NCBI RefSeq assembly: GCF_022775115.1
Contig: NZ_JALFLA010000073.1
Coordinates: forward strand, 1-35,052
Source of the DNA: Agathobaculum sp.
GTDB taxonomy: Bacteria > Bacillota > Clostridia > Oscillospirales > Butyricicoccaceae
Length of the DNA stretch: 35,052 bases
Reading direction: 5' to 3'
The notes beneath the pieces were generated by a model. The model was not told the DNA's origin. It did not search any database and saw only the letters and a list, made by a program, of their open reading frames with translations. Shown here piece by piece: positions 1-6,793 of this stretch (position 1 is the stretch's first letter; every line of letters begins with the position of its first letter). The position numbers and the translations under genes were made by a program.

Positions 1-575
1 GTGGTATTTACATATTTATCATAGATAACCCTGATTGCTTCCGCTTCGTCCTCTGCAATCTCCAATTTACCGTCTGCAAGGTGATACCCGTATGGAGCAA
101 AGCCCCCGTTCCAACCGCCTTCCCTTGCCTTTTGCCTGCGACCTTCCATCGTCTGCACCAAGATATTCTCACGCTCTATCTCCGCCACCGCTGACAGGAC
201 CGATATAACCAGTTTCCCGCTATCTTTGGAGGAGTCGATTCCGTCCTCTACGCAAATCAAATTCACATCAAAATCCTGCATCAACTGTAATGAGTTTAAC
301 ACATCTGCTGCATTTCTACCAAAACGAGATAACTTAAATACAAGGACAAATTGTATATTGTCTTTCTGGTTTTCTATATCACTCAACATTCTTTGAAAAT
401 CAGGGCGACCTTCAATGTTCTTGCCCGATCTACCAGCGTCAGAGTATTCCCCGACAATTTCCATATCCTGATACGCAGCATATTTTAATAACTTATCCCG
501 TTGCGCATCCAAACTGAACCCATCCACCTGAACGGTTGTAGATACCCGCGTATAAATATAACATCTCTTTAACAT
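1..575 (-). CDS. Large serine recombinase, N-terminal part (cut by window edge)
   Basis: The gene reads leftward off the window, so only the first 191 codons are visible. The protein opens MLKRCYIYTRVSTTVQVDG, the resolvase/invertase signature, with Ser12 as the expected nucleophile. Further catalytic-domain blocks follow: SDAGRSGKNIEGRPDFQRML near residues 45-65, FKLSRFGRNAADV near 84-96, and SAVAEIERENI near 128-138. After these comes GGWNGGFAPYGYHLADG, the usual beginning of the recombinase (PF07508-type) domain of large serine integrases of conjugative elements. ATG at 575 is chosen because AAGGAGAAG lies just upstream (583-591). It probably acts on the ends of the mobile element that fills the left of this window. 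Nothing in the visible part is broken. I am sure of the family but not of which element it moves. Confidence 0.93.
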   Translation of the reverse strand, partial: MLKRCYIYTRVSTTVQVDGFSLDAQRDKLLKYAAYQDMEIVGEYSDAGRSGKNIEGRPDFQRMLSDIENQKDNIQFVLVFKLSRFGRNAADVLNSLQLMQDFDVNLICVEDGIDSSKDSGKLVISVLSAVAEIERENILVQTMEGRRQKAREGGWNGGFAPYGYHLADGKLEIAEDEAEAIRVIYDKYVNT

Positions 576-667
576 AATACATCTTCTCCTTATTATCAGA
601 ATTCTCAAATTTTTGTCATGATACCGTCTTCCAACACAAGTGTAAAGGCCCTCTTTCCATTCCGGTA

Positions 668-690
668 GATGCTCAGTCTTTCTGAGCATC
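668..690. repeat. Perfect 9-bp inverted repeat (hairpin)
   Basis: GATGCTCAG at 668-676 pairs perfectly with CTGAGCATC at 682-690 around a 5-base loop. No T-run follows on either strand, so it is not a typical intrinsic terminator. It covers the stop codon of the 40-residue ORF and lies upstream of the serine recombinase on the minus strand, where it could affect read-through. Confidence 0.6.
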
Positions 691-795
691 TACCTTACCG
701 ACTTCGGCCGAAACCACTCCACTACCGTACTTTTCAATCATTCTTACCATAAAATCTATGCAACGATTGAAGGCAGCCGTGTCTGTATTTGACAT
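673..795 (-). CDS. Small 40-residue ORF upstream of the serine recombinase
   Basis: An open frame starts at ATG 795 (MSNTDTAAFNRCIDFMVRM...) and ends at TGA 673. Ahead of the start is AAGGATGTGAGGGT, a plausible ribosome site. It has the same orientation as the recombinase gene 98 bases downstream. The composition is helical (FNRCIDFMVRMIEKYG). Small ORFs of this type are often found beside recombinases of Firmicute conjugative elements, but I cannot give it a function. Its last codons lie within a perfect 9-bp inverted repeat (668-676 and 682-690), so the 3' end of the frame folds into a hairpin. It is too short for strong coding statistics, and it could be a chance frame. Confidence 0.5.
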   Translation of the reverse strand: MSNTDTAAFNRCIDFMVRMIEKYGSGVVSAEVGKVDAQKD

Positions 796-933
796 ACCCT
801 CACATCCTTATGAAAATACTTGGTCATCTCAACCAGCACTTCCATACGGTCAACTGTTGCTGTTTATGTTGGATTTTTGCTATTTATGTCATTCCTGAAA
901 TATTTTTGTGTGTCTCCAAAATAAAAAGCCATA

Positions 934-972
934 AAAAATTAGAACAGTTGAGCGCACCGGCTCAACTGTTCT
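934..972 (-). terminator. Intrinsic terminator of the tyrosine recombinase gene
   Basis: A perfect 13-bp stem, AGAACAGTTGAGC (941-953) with GCTCAACTGTTCT (960-972), encloses a 6-base loop. In the minus direction it is followed by AATTTTTTA. It starts four bases after the recombinase stop codon. Confidence 0.85.
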
Positions 973-976
973 AATT

Positions 977-1561
977 TTATGTTGGAAGAACAATGTGTTT
1001 CTGCAAAGCCTGCTCTACGAGCTTCGGCTCTACGCTCAGATAATGTTGTGTGACCGCCACCGATGAATGCTGCAAAAGTGTTCGCACCAACTCTACGTTA
1101 AAATCATTCTCCGTATAAATGCTTACCGCAAAAAATTTACGAAACGAATGCGTCCCTACCCTGGTTAAATTCAGGTATTGACAGACCTTTTGCAAATGCA
1201 TCTGAACCGCACGCACCGTAATAGGGAACAATCTTTGTGTATCCTTTAATCCGTTTTGAATGGCATACCGCTGCAAGAATATATAAATGTCTGCCGGTAC
1301 CGTGAATGTACGCAATTTCTCTGTTTTTTGTTCTATGATATTCAGGTGATACCGGCCACTCTCAAAAAGAATATCCGCTAAACGCAACCGAACAATATCC
1401 CCGATTCGCAGCCCTAAATTGGCTTCCAGAATTAACGCTGCCGCAATACGCACATTCGGTCTGACACACTCTCCATTGGGCAGTATAAACCCGGTACGGA
1501 TCGTCTCTATGATTTTTTCAAATTCTTCCCGGTTGATTGCCCTGGTCCTCTTGTTTGCCAT
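977..1561 (-). CDS. Compact tyrosine recombinase / integrase
   Basis: This is a phage-integrase-family catalytic domain with almost no N-terminal DNA-binding arm. Numbering from an upstream TTG (1579), the catalytic set is visible: Arg58 in LEANLGLRIGDIVRL, His144 and Arg147 in THSFRKFF, His171 in LLQHSS, and the nucleophile Tyr180 in TQHYL, with the normal His-to-Tyr spacing of nine. A Lys in the 84-88 region could be the beta-hairpin lysine. Two starts are possible: TTG 1579 behind AAGGAAG, or ATG 1561 behind AAAAGGGG; the ATG is used here, giving about 194 residues. Family integrases usually run 300-400 residues, so the core- and arm-binding domains are largely absent. A terminator follows directly, so it is transcribed separately from the serine recombinase. 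It probably inverts, excises or integrates a segment of the surrounding element. Confidence 0.88.
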   Translation of the reverse strand: MANKRTRAINREEFEKIIETIRTGFILPNGECVRPNVRIAAALILEANLGLRIGDIVRLRLADILFESGRYHLNIIEQKTEKLRTFTVPADIYIFLQRYAIQNGLKDTQRLFPITVRAVQMHLQKVCQYLNLTRVGTHSFRKFFAVSIYTENDFNVELVRTLLQHSSVAVTQHYLSVEPKLVEQALQKHIVLPT

Positions 1562-1673
1562 ACCCGCACCCCTTTTCAAAAAAACTTCCTTAAACCATCA
1601 ACTCACTTTTCGCTCTTTTCTTCCGGTGAAACTTCCTCCACCGCCACGACTACAATTTTCCTTTTTGCAATAT

Positions 1674-2246
1674 TTAACGAACGGAAGAACCCGCATTCCC
1701 CGAATCTTCCGTTTGTTCTTTGAGCGCTCTGTATAAAGTAGACTTACTCACGCCGGTCAGCACCGCAATCTGGCGGATCGTGTAGTCGCTGTTCCAGTAC
1801 AGCTTCATTGCCTGCTCAATCTCTTTCTGCTTGATTGCCGGCCTACCTACTCTGCCTTCCTCGCACGCCTTTTTATACCCTGCCTGCTGCTTTTTCTTCT
1901 GGAAAAGCACATAGAGCTGCGTGAACTTTGTAACTACGTCCAAGTAGTCCTTACCTGACAGGAACGCTTCCTCACAGTCACATAAAGATACCTGTTTCTC
2001 TGTTAATGTTTGAAATACCCGGATTAAATTTATAACATCGTCCGCTAAATCTGCAACGCTACGGATAATCAGGATATCTTCCTCGTGTAAACGCTCTAAA
2101 AGTTTGCATAATTCCGGCCTGTCCTCTGTCTGTTCAAACACAATCTGCTCATCCGCAACGCCAATCTTTTGGATTAGTTCAAAAACCGGCTGGTTGCTGT
2201 GTTCCTCAGCACCAAACCCGTTTTCCATGACATACGCCCATACCAT
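1674..2246 (-). CDS. Resolvase-like protein lacking catalytic residues, with C-terminal HTH
   Basis: The start is ATG 2246 (MVWAYVMENG), with TAAGGAGG eight bases upstream; the frame is open further but without a good start. The layout is that of a small serine resolvase. An alpha/beta domain contains TEDRPELCKLLERLHEEDILIIRSVADLADDVINLI, where resolvases have DRPEL...L...DTLVVWKLDRLGRS. A linker ending in EEGRVGRPAIKQKEIEQAM follows, then a Hin-type helix-turn-helix, YTIRQIAVLTGVSKSTLYRALK. However, the YxRVS motif with the nucleophilic serine reads WAYVMEN, and the LDRLGR arginines are replaced by VADLAD. The fold is therefore probably kept while strand cleavage is lost. I infer a DNA-binding regulator or recombination accessory factor, about 190 residues long. 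It lies 113 bases upstream of the tyrosine recombinase on the same strand. Confidence 0.72.
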   Translation of the reverse strand: MVWAYVMENGFGAEEHSNQPVFELIQKIGVADEQIVFEQTEDRPELCKLLERLHEEDILIIRSVADLADDVINLIRVFQTLTEKQVSLCDCEEAFLSGKDYLDVVTKFTQLYVLFQKKKQQAGYKKACEEGRVGRPAIKQKEIEQAMKLYWNSDYTIRQIAVLTGVSKSTLYRALKEQTEDSGNAGSSVR

Positions 2247-2586
2247 ATAAAGTTTCCTCCTTACTATTATTTTGAAAATTACCGTATTCCCCGCAAATGG
2301 AAACTGCTCCAAAATCTCATGAGATTTTGAATTTATGACCGCTTTCCCAATGGATTTTGGAACAAATTCAAAAAAATATGGTCTGCATTTGCAGCAGTCC
2401 AATTTCACCCTTATAAATCGTAGAAAACCAACGCTTAAACAATCTGAATACAAAATAATTTGTACCGAATTTCAAAGAATACGGTAAATTTTTCATTCCT
2501 ACATTCGCTCGTTCCGGCTATCAGCGAAAATTGTACCGAAACCCCGAGGGATTTTTATACTTTCCCGTAACCCTATCATTCTGGGA
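2247..2586. other. Intergenic DNA with palindrome and inverted TACCGTATTC motifs
   Basis: There is no gene in this 340-base gap. It holds a perfect 20-bp palindrome at 2310-2329 (CAAAATCTCATGAGATTTTG). An 11-bp pair in inverted orientation is also present: TTACCGTATTC at 2279-2289 and GAATACGGTAA at 2477-2487. Two further TGTACCGAA copies lie near 2461 and 2532. These look like binding sites for the flanking recombinase-like proteins, or parts of the promoter region of the gene ending at 1674. Confidence 0.5.
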
Positions 2587-2901
2587 TCAAACGCCGGAGC
2601 GTAAATACCGAATTCGAATCTTGAAACATTCGGTCAGGAAATTTTCAAACTCTAAATACTCTATCCCGTCTTTACAAATCTGGCTGGGGGAGTAAATCAG
2701 CAAAGTATCGAAACGACCTTTTGCGTCAAGCGTTTTCACCTCCCGCAGTATGTCTTTTGCACCGCCAAACGTCACGATACACTCCACCACCTGAATATCG
2801 CTTTTCAACGCCTGCGCACAAAGTTGACACGCCTGATAAATGGCTGTTTTGATGCCCGCCTTATCATTTCTGACCTTTAACGCAATGACTGCTTTCTCCA
2901 T
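2587..2901 (-). CDS. Small protein resembling a degenerate resolvase N-terminal domain
   Basis: The protein has 104 residues, starting at ATG 2901 with AAAGGAA about nine bases upstream. I do not recognise a named family. It begins MEKAVIALKVRND, where a resolvase would have a beta-strand ending in YxRVS. It later has GRFDTLLIYSPSQICKDGIEYLEFENFLTECFKIRIRYL, which follows the spacing of the resolvase block 'fd.llv..ldRl.R....l......l....i.i..l' without its arginines. No helix-turn-helix follows, so it would be only the catalytic-fold half, and it has no catalytic serine in place. It is upstream of, and on the same strand as, the other inactive resolvase-like gene. The relationship is a pattern-level inference; an unrelated orphan protein of the element is also possible. 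Confidence 0.55.
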   Translation of the reverse strand: MEKAVIALKVRNDKAGIKTAIYQACQLCAQALKSDIQVVECIVTFGGAKDILREVKTLDAKGRFDTLLIYSPSQICKDGIEYLEFENFLTECFKIRIRYLRSGV

Positions 2902-3189
2902 AAAATCACGTTCCTTTTCTCTTTTCTATCTCTCTTGCACTTTGATTGCAACGGATCTACACCGCCCACTTCTTTACGTAACATAGTAACGATTTATGTT
3001 CTTTTTCCCTTATAACTGTCATTATTTTTTCTTTTTTACCTTACATTTTTTCTTATCTGTGTGAAATGCTGATAAACCCTTAATCCATCTGATTTTGACG
3101 CATGGTTTATAAAACACGCAGCACTTTTTATAAAACTTCTGCGATTGGTTATAAACGGATGAACTGTGTATGTCTGGTTATATCCGGAA

Positions 3190-3232
3190 CAACAAAAAGC
3201 GTATTCTGAACGATTGTCGTTCCCGAATACGC
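3190..3232 (-). terminator. Terminator-like hairpin
   Basis: GCGTATTC (3199-3206) pairs with GAATACGC (3225-3232), and inside it GAACGA (3208-3213) pairs with TCGTTC (3217-3222) around a 3-base loop. In the minus direction it is followed by TTTTTGTTGTT. No clear gene ends just upstream on that strand, so the transcript it stops could be a non-coding RNA. Confidence 0.6.
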
Positions 3233-3371
3233 TTCCATTTTCGAACGATAAGATGCACCGCGCGTTGTTGGCACGGTTATCGCTCCATATTATGTTGTGA
3301 AAGGCCACCTATCCCCGACCACCACCCCTGAGTACCACGACGATCTATCCGGTCTGCAAGGGATGAATGAT

Positions 3372-3397
3372 TGAACCACTACCATGAACCACTACCA
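3372..3397. repeat. Perfect 13-bp tandem duplication
   Basis: TGAACCACTACCA occurs twice without a gap, at 3372-3384 and 3385-3397, within non-coding DNA of the element. Confidence 0.75.
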
Positions 3398-3849
3398 ACA
3401 ATCAATGTGTTCTTGTTTTCTCTTTTTCATTTTTTCTTATCAAACATATTGTACTGATTGACTTTTTGTTATCTATATATAATTCTTCTCATTATATATA
3501 TCGTAACATGAATCCATTTATGTCTATTTTGGAAATTCAAAGCATATTTTTTCGATTTATGTCTTATCCATTTTGATTCATGTCTATTTTATTTTTGAAA
3601 AACGGATAAACGCCCGCCAGATGGCAATTTCAAGTCACCAATAACATACATATCCTGCCAACGTCTCTCACGCTTCCAATGACACCTTCAAAACCTGGTT
3701 CCGGTGAAATCCTCAAAACCCCTTACAAGATAAAGACAAAACACCGCTCAAATTTTTATGATCCTCTCAATATGTTTTTCCCTTGTCTTGTCTGCATTTT
3801 TTATTTTGTCAAAATAAATATTTGCTGATTTTTACCACTTAAAATACCA

Positions 3850-3871
3850 GAGACCACCCTTAGGTGGTCTC
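3850..3871. repeat. 9-bp hairpin
   Basis: GAGACCACC (3850-3858) and GGTGGTCTC (3863-3871) flank a CTTA loop. On the minus strand it is followed only by a weak T-stretch (TGGTATTTTAAG), so termination function is uncertain. Confidence 0.55.
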
Positions 3872-3918
3872 CGGCTGCTGAATCATCAAAAATCTTAAAA
3901 TCCTGTATTCAAAAGAAA

Positions 3919-3948
3919 GACGGGTACTCCTCCGCGAGAATACCCGTC
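3919..3948. terminator. Terminator downstream of the SLH gene
   Basis: GACGGGTA (3919-3926) pairs with TACCCGTC (3941-3948), with additional CTC/GAG pairing inside. In the minus direction TTTCTTTTG follows, fitting termination of the SLH operon whose last stop codon is at 3968. CTTTTTATAT on the plus side could make it bidirectional. Confidence 0.8.
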
Positions 3949-3967
3949 CTTTTTATATATCCGTATG

Positions 3968-4627
3968 TTATGCTTTTTGATAAACTCGATAGATGAGCAA
4001 AATACTCTGCTCTACCGTGCAAGCGTCTTGAGGAGATGCTGTTGTGGCGGATGTACCTTTCATAATATCGTTTGCCGCCAGCTTGCCAACGCCTTCTGCT
4101 GCCCAACTGGAAATGCTTGCTTTGTCCGTAAACCCTTCAATACTGCCTGCATTGGGGGTCAAATTTTCCCCTGTCTGCTCTGCAAGATACTGCGTAGCAC
4201 GGTAAATCATGGTTGCAATCTGTTCGCGGTTGGTGGTGTTCTTCGGCGCAAATTTGCCCTCGCCAACGCCGGTAATGATGCCGGCTTCGTAGGCCTTTAA
4301 TACCGCAACATTTGCGGAATCAGTAAACGTATCAGACGATGCTGTGTCGATTTGCTTACCGAGTACCTTCTCTACCAAATTCACAATAAGTTCAGCAAAC
4401 TGTTCTCTGGTAATGCTGCCAGTAAAAGCGGGGTGATCGGTGAGCGGCGGCACCAGGCCAAGGACGGTGGCAAGGTCGACCTCTTCTTTCGCCCAGCTGG
4501 AAACCTTTTCGTTCTCGATGATCTCCGGCGCGAAAATATCCTCTTTATCCAGTATCTCAAAGTCAACCGCCATGGCGCCTGTGCAAAGCAGGCAGCACAT
4601 CAGCACAAAACTTATTATTTTTTTCAT
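3968..4627 (-). CDS. Exported protein of three S-layer homology (SLH) domains
   Basis: The protein has 219 residues, starting at ATG 4627 behind TAAAGGAG. A signal peptide (MKKIISFVLMCCLLCTGAMA) covers the first ~20 residues. Three SLH-like units fill the rest: residues ~42-90 (VSSWAKEEVDLATVLGLV ... ITREQFAELIVNLV), ~98-147 (FTDSANVAVLKAYEAGIITG ... NREQIATMIYRAT) and ~165-217 (FTDKASISSWAAEGVGKLA ... TVEQSILLIYRVY). SLH trimers bind pyruvylated secondary cell-wall polysaccharide, so this is a wall-anchor module with no other domain. It follows the 425-residue secreted protein by 19 bases and probably shares its transcript. I infer that it docks that partner, or other proteins, on the cell surface. 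The CsaB pyruvyl transferase encoded at 17.3-19.5 kb would make the required ligand. Confidence 0.9.
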   Translation of the reverse strand: MKKIISFVLMCCLLCTGAMAVDFEILDKEDIFAPEIIENEKVSSWAKEEVDLATVLGLVPPLTDHPAFTGSITREQFAELIVNLVEKVLGKQIDTASSDTFTDSANVAVLKAYEAGIITGVGEGKFAPKNTTNREQIATMIYRATQYLAEQTGENLTPNAGSIEGFTDKASISSWAAEGVGKLAANDIMKGTSATTASPQDACTVEQSILLIYRVYQKA

Positions 4628-4646
4628 ATCGCTACTCCTTTAACCC

Positions 4647-5924
4647 TTAATCGTTGACCTTTATTACAGGGATATTAATTCCGAATGTTTCTTTCATCCA
4701 CTCTGGTGTGAATTTTCCGACGGAAAACATATTGAACAGAGCGTCTTGTGTTTGGTTAAGTGTATCAGGGATAAAATCCCACAGCGCCTGCTGACTGTCA
4801 AAACGAATCCAAATCGGGCTTTCATATTGAGCAAGCAGCGAATCTGTTGCCAACATACCGGAAATACTTTCATTGGGGGCAAGCGTTAGATGGAAGGTAT
4901 AGAAATCATGACCCCAGTTGACATACTGCCCGTCATCATATGCCTTCGCCTGATAGAAAAGCAGTCCGTAATACGCGTCAATCGCTTTTCCAGTATTGTT
5001 GGTAATTGTATAGTCATAGGTATGTCCATAAGCATATACACCTTGATAGTTGGTGATTCTAAGCTGGGGGTTTTGGGGTGCACTAAGCCCCAGCAGCTCA
5101 GGCAGACCTTTATACACATGCTGATACTCAACAGACTGTTCTCCCATTGCCTTAACGCCTTTTAAGAATGTCATCGTGCCGGTTTCTTCCAGTTCTTTGA
5201 CCTGTTCCTCGTTGATTGCGAGCACGGTACCCAGAAAATAACGGCAAACATAGTCATTTGGATTATAGGCATTGTCATCATCTCTTGGATATTTAGACTG
5301 GAAGGTATATTCCATCAGTCCATTTGCAACTTTATAGGAATATTCATTGGCACTGATCTTACGACCTTGTGTAAAATAATCATGAAATGGACCTGGTCGC
5401 AATATCGAAGTCCCATCTGGCTGACCGTAAACCTGAACTGGGAAGCCTTCATTTTTTGCATTATAGTATATATAACCGCCACCACAGTCATCCCAGCCGT
5501 ACAAGGTGTCTTCTCCTCCATAGCCCGGATCGTAAGCGATTTTGTCATAACAGAAATTGTAGGATGCGCTCGGGTCATTGGAAGTTATTTTGAATCTAAT
5601 TTCTGAGCCTTCTTTCATAACTGCAATTTTGGTATGATCTGCGTTTGGACCAGTAATCCAGTTATTTGATCCAATCGAGTCATACAGTCCATTTTCTTTT
5701 GCATCAATTTCACCAAGCCAACCTGTATATGTAACTTCTACTTTCACATCTCCAACACTATCTGGAGTTGAGATATTCTCTGCTGGTAAAATAAATGTTT
5801 TTGTTTGAGTTTTTGGCATTTTCAATTCGGTTTTTTGGTTATTTGCCGCTGATGCGGTCATTGTTGGCATGAGATTTGCTGATATCAGCACACCCAATGC
5901 CAATGCGATTAGTCGTTTTTTCAT
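4647..5924 (-). CDS. Secreted protein of unknown function (425 residues)
   Basis: ATG 5924 is preferred (MKKRLIALALGVLISANLMP). The frame extends to a TTG at 5963, but that would bury the signal peptide. The signal peptide likely ends at ASA near residue 26. The mature part is rich in Tyr, Gly, Asn and Asp, has no further membrane segment, and contains no repeat or catalytic motif that I can name. Patches such as YGWDDCGGGYIYYN and YTITNNTGKAIDAYYGLLFY suggest beta-rich, carbohydrate-binding-like or adhesin-like structure, but this is a guess. It is first in a two-gene operon with the SLH protein and diverges from an XRE regulator 203 bases away. Its composition is AT-rich like the rest of the left region, so it probably travels with the mobile element. 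Confidence 0.85.
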   Translation of the reverse strand: MKKRLIALALGVLISANLMPTMTASAANNQKTELKMPKTQTKTFILPAENISTPDSVGDVKVEVTYTGWLGEIDAKENGLYDSIGSNNWITGPNADHTKIAVMKEGSEIRFKITSNDPSASYNFCYDKIAYDPGYGGEDTLYGWDDCGGGYIYYNAKNEGFPVQVYGQPDGTSILRPGPFHDYFTQGRKISANEYSYKVANGLMEYTFQSKYPRDDDNAYNPNDYVCRYFLGTVLAINEEQVKELEETGTMTFLKGVKAMGEQSVEYQHVYKGLPELLGLSAPQNPQLRITNYQGVYAYGHTYDYTITNNTGKAIDAYYGLLFYQAKAYDDGQYVNWGHDFYTFHLTLAPNESISGMLATDSLLAQYESPIWIRFDSQQALWDFIPDTLNQTQDALFNMFSVGKFTPEWMKETFGINIPVIKVND

Positions 5925-6040
5925 ACCCTTAGTTTCCTTTCCTTCCAGTATAACTCTTTTCAATGATGATTATTGCATGAACCTGGCCGCTGTCTTTTAC
6001 TCACTCCAATCTTGTTTTTATTTTGTAAAAACTTATAAAC

Positions 6041-6057
6041 ACTAACTTGTACTTAGT
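6041..6057. promoter_or_regulatory. Possible XRE operator between divergent transcription units
   Basis: ACTAACTTGTACTTAGT has 5-bp inverted arms (ACTAA/TTAGT). It lies between the XRE gene and the secreted-protein operon, so one site could control both. A second TTGTAC occurs at 6067-6072. Assignment to the neighbouring XRE protein is inference. Confidence 0.35.
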
Positions 6058-6088
6058 TTATCCTGATTGTACCATATAAATATTTCCG

Positions 6089-6126
6089 GCGCAAGCCCGT
6101 ACAATATTCTTTGGAGGAGCTTGCGC
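6089..6126 (+). promoter_or_regulatory. Stem that could enclose the XRE ribosome site
   Basis: GCGCAAGC (6089-6096) is complementary to GCTTGCGC (6119-6126), which ends just before the ATG at 6128. The GGAGGAG ribosome site lies at the base of the loop. Such a stem could lower translation of the regulator. Confidence 0.4.
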
Positions 6127-6127
6127 T

Positions 6128-6370
6128 ATGAAAAACGAGAACATCAGTAAATACAGGGACGAGTTTGTGGCTGTTGGTCTGAAAATTGGATATTTGAGAC
6201 GTCAAAGGGGAATGACCCAGGAGCAGCTTGCAGAAAAAGCAGGGATTTCCCTTGGTTTCCTCAGCCAGATCGAAGCCCCCAACCTGAGTGTGGGAATTTC
6301 TCTGGCTACGCTGTTTTCCATTGCGGAGGTGCTGCAAGTGCCTCCCTCGAAGCTGTTAGAATTTGATTGA
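6128..6370 (+). CDS. XRE-family transcriptional regulator (80 residues)
   Basis: This is a single Cro/C1-type helix-turn-helix protein. Residues ~17-72 form the domain (LKIGYLRRQRGMTQEQLAEKAGISLGFLSQIE ... FSIAEVLQVPPSKLLEFD), with the recognition helix around ISLGFLSQIE. GGAGGAG precedes ATG 6128. It has no sensor domain, which fits a small autonomous repressor carried by a mobile element. It is transcribed away from the secreted-protein/SLH operon, so it probably regulates that operon or itself. A perfect hairpin terminator follows 30 bases downstream. Confidence 0.9.
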   Translation: MKNENISKYRDEFVAVGLKIGYLRRQRGMTQEQLAEKAGISLGFLSQIEAPNLSVGISLATLFSIAEVLQVPPSKLLEFD

Positions 6371-6400
6371 TTTTCTATTGAAATCCACTACACTAAATAT

Positions 6401-6434
6401 AACACGGGTTGCCGGTGCCGGCAACCCGTGTTTT
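6401..6434. terminator. Strong terminator between convergent genes
   Basis: A 13-15-bp stem, AACACGGGTTGCCGG (6401-6415) with CCGGCAACCCGTGTT (6418-6432), is followed by TTTT on the plus strand. It lies between the XRE gene and the convergent DUF6809-like gene and may serve both. Confidence 0.85.
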
Positions 6435-6437
6435 CGT

Positions 6438-6704
6438 CTACTCACCAAACAGGTCAACAGCAAAAGCAGCCCCCATACGGAAAGCATAGAGGAACATTCT
6501 TTGCAACTCCATATTGTTCTGAACTGTCCTTAAATACTTTAATTCCTGATATTCTTCTTGTTCTTTTTTTGACCTGCCTGCCATCAGGGAATGCTCCAAC
6601 CGCTCAATCTTTTTGGAATACATACGATAGACAGGATCATCTGAAAAGCCAAACTGTTCCCAAGGTCTGACTTCCCCCACATAGAAATCCTCTAAGATAC
6701 CCAT
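6438..6704 (-). CDS. DUF6809-like small protein
   Basis: The protein has 88 residues, starting at ATG 6704 behind AGAAGGTGG. The sequence MGILEDFYVGEVRPWEQ ... DDPVYRMYSKKIERLEHSL ... LRTVQNNMELQRMFLYAFRMGAAFAVDLF matches my memory of the DUF6809 pattern: a short N-terminal 'ilE.ly.G.i.P.e' segment, a coiled-coil middle, and a C-terminal 'f..GfrlGa.l..e' helix. These proteins are common as cargo of Firmicute conjugative elements, and their function is unknown. It sits between the XRE gene and the new 3' end of rlmD. Family assignment is from pattern memory, not a search. Confidence 0.75.
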   Translation of the reverse strand: MGILEDFYVGEVRPWEQFGFSDDPVYRMYSKKIERLEHSLMAGRSKKEQEEYQELKYLRTVQNNMELQRMFLYAFRMGAAFAVDLFGE

Positions 6705-6793
6705 TCACTACCACCTTCTTTCCTCTTTGGTGGGGACATGATACCGTTTCCAGAGGGAAGAGCCAAGGGCCAGTTTTTGAAAATACACTTACA

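Larger units (their letters stand above)
2902..3967. other. About 1 kb AT-rich non-coding stretch of the mobile element
   Basis: I find no convincing gene here. The 90-codon frame at 3036-3308 on the minus strand overlaps a terminator hairpin and has no family signature. The stretch carries several TTTATGTC-like repeats (2991, 3515, 3554 and 3576 regions), a 13-bp tandem duplication at 3372-3397, a terminator hairpin at 3199-3232, a GAGACCACC hairpin at 3850-3871, and the terminator of the SLH gene at 3919-3948. It could contain attachment, transfer-origin or regulatory DNA. Confidence 0.6.

Noticed and set aside
3036-3308. 90-codon minus-strand frame in the non-coding stretch
   Set aside because: It overlaps a terminator-type hairpin (3199-3232), has no ribosome site of note and no family pattern; its residue mix looks like translated non-coding DNA.
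3760-3840. Short minus-strand frame ending ...NADKTREKHIERIIKI
   Set aside because: It looks protein-like in composition but has no start codon before an upstream stop; too short to call even a remnant.
1-3900. CRISPR array or toxin-antitoxin pair in the left accessory region
   Set aside because: Repeats are irregular in spacing and length, with no repeat-spacer pattern; no toxin or antitoxin signature was found in any open frame.
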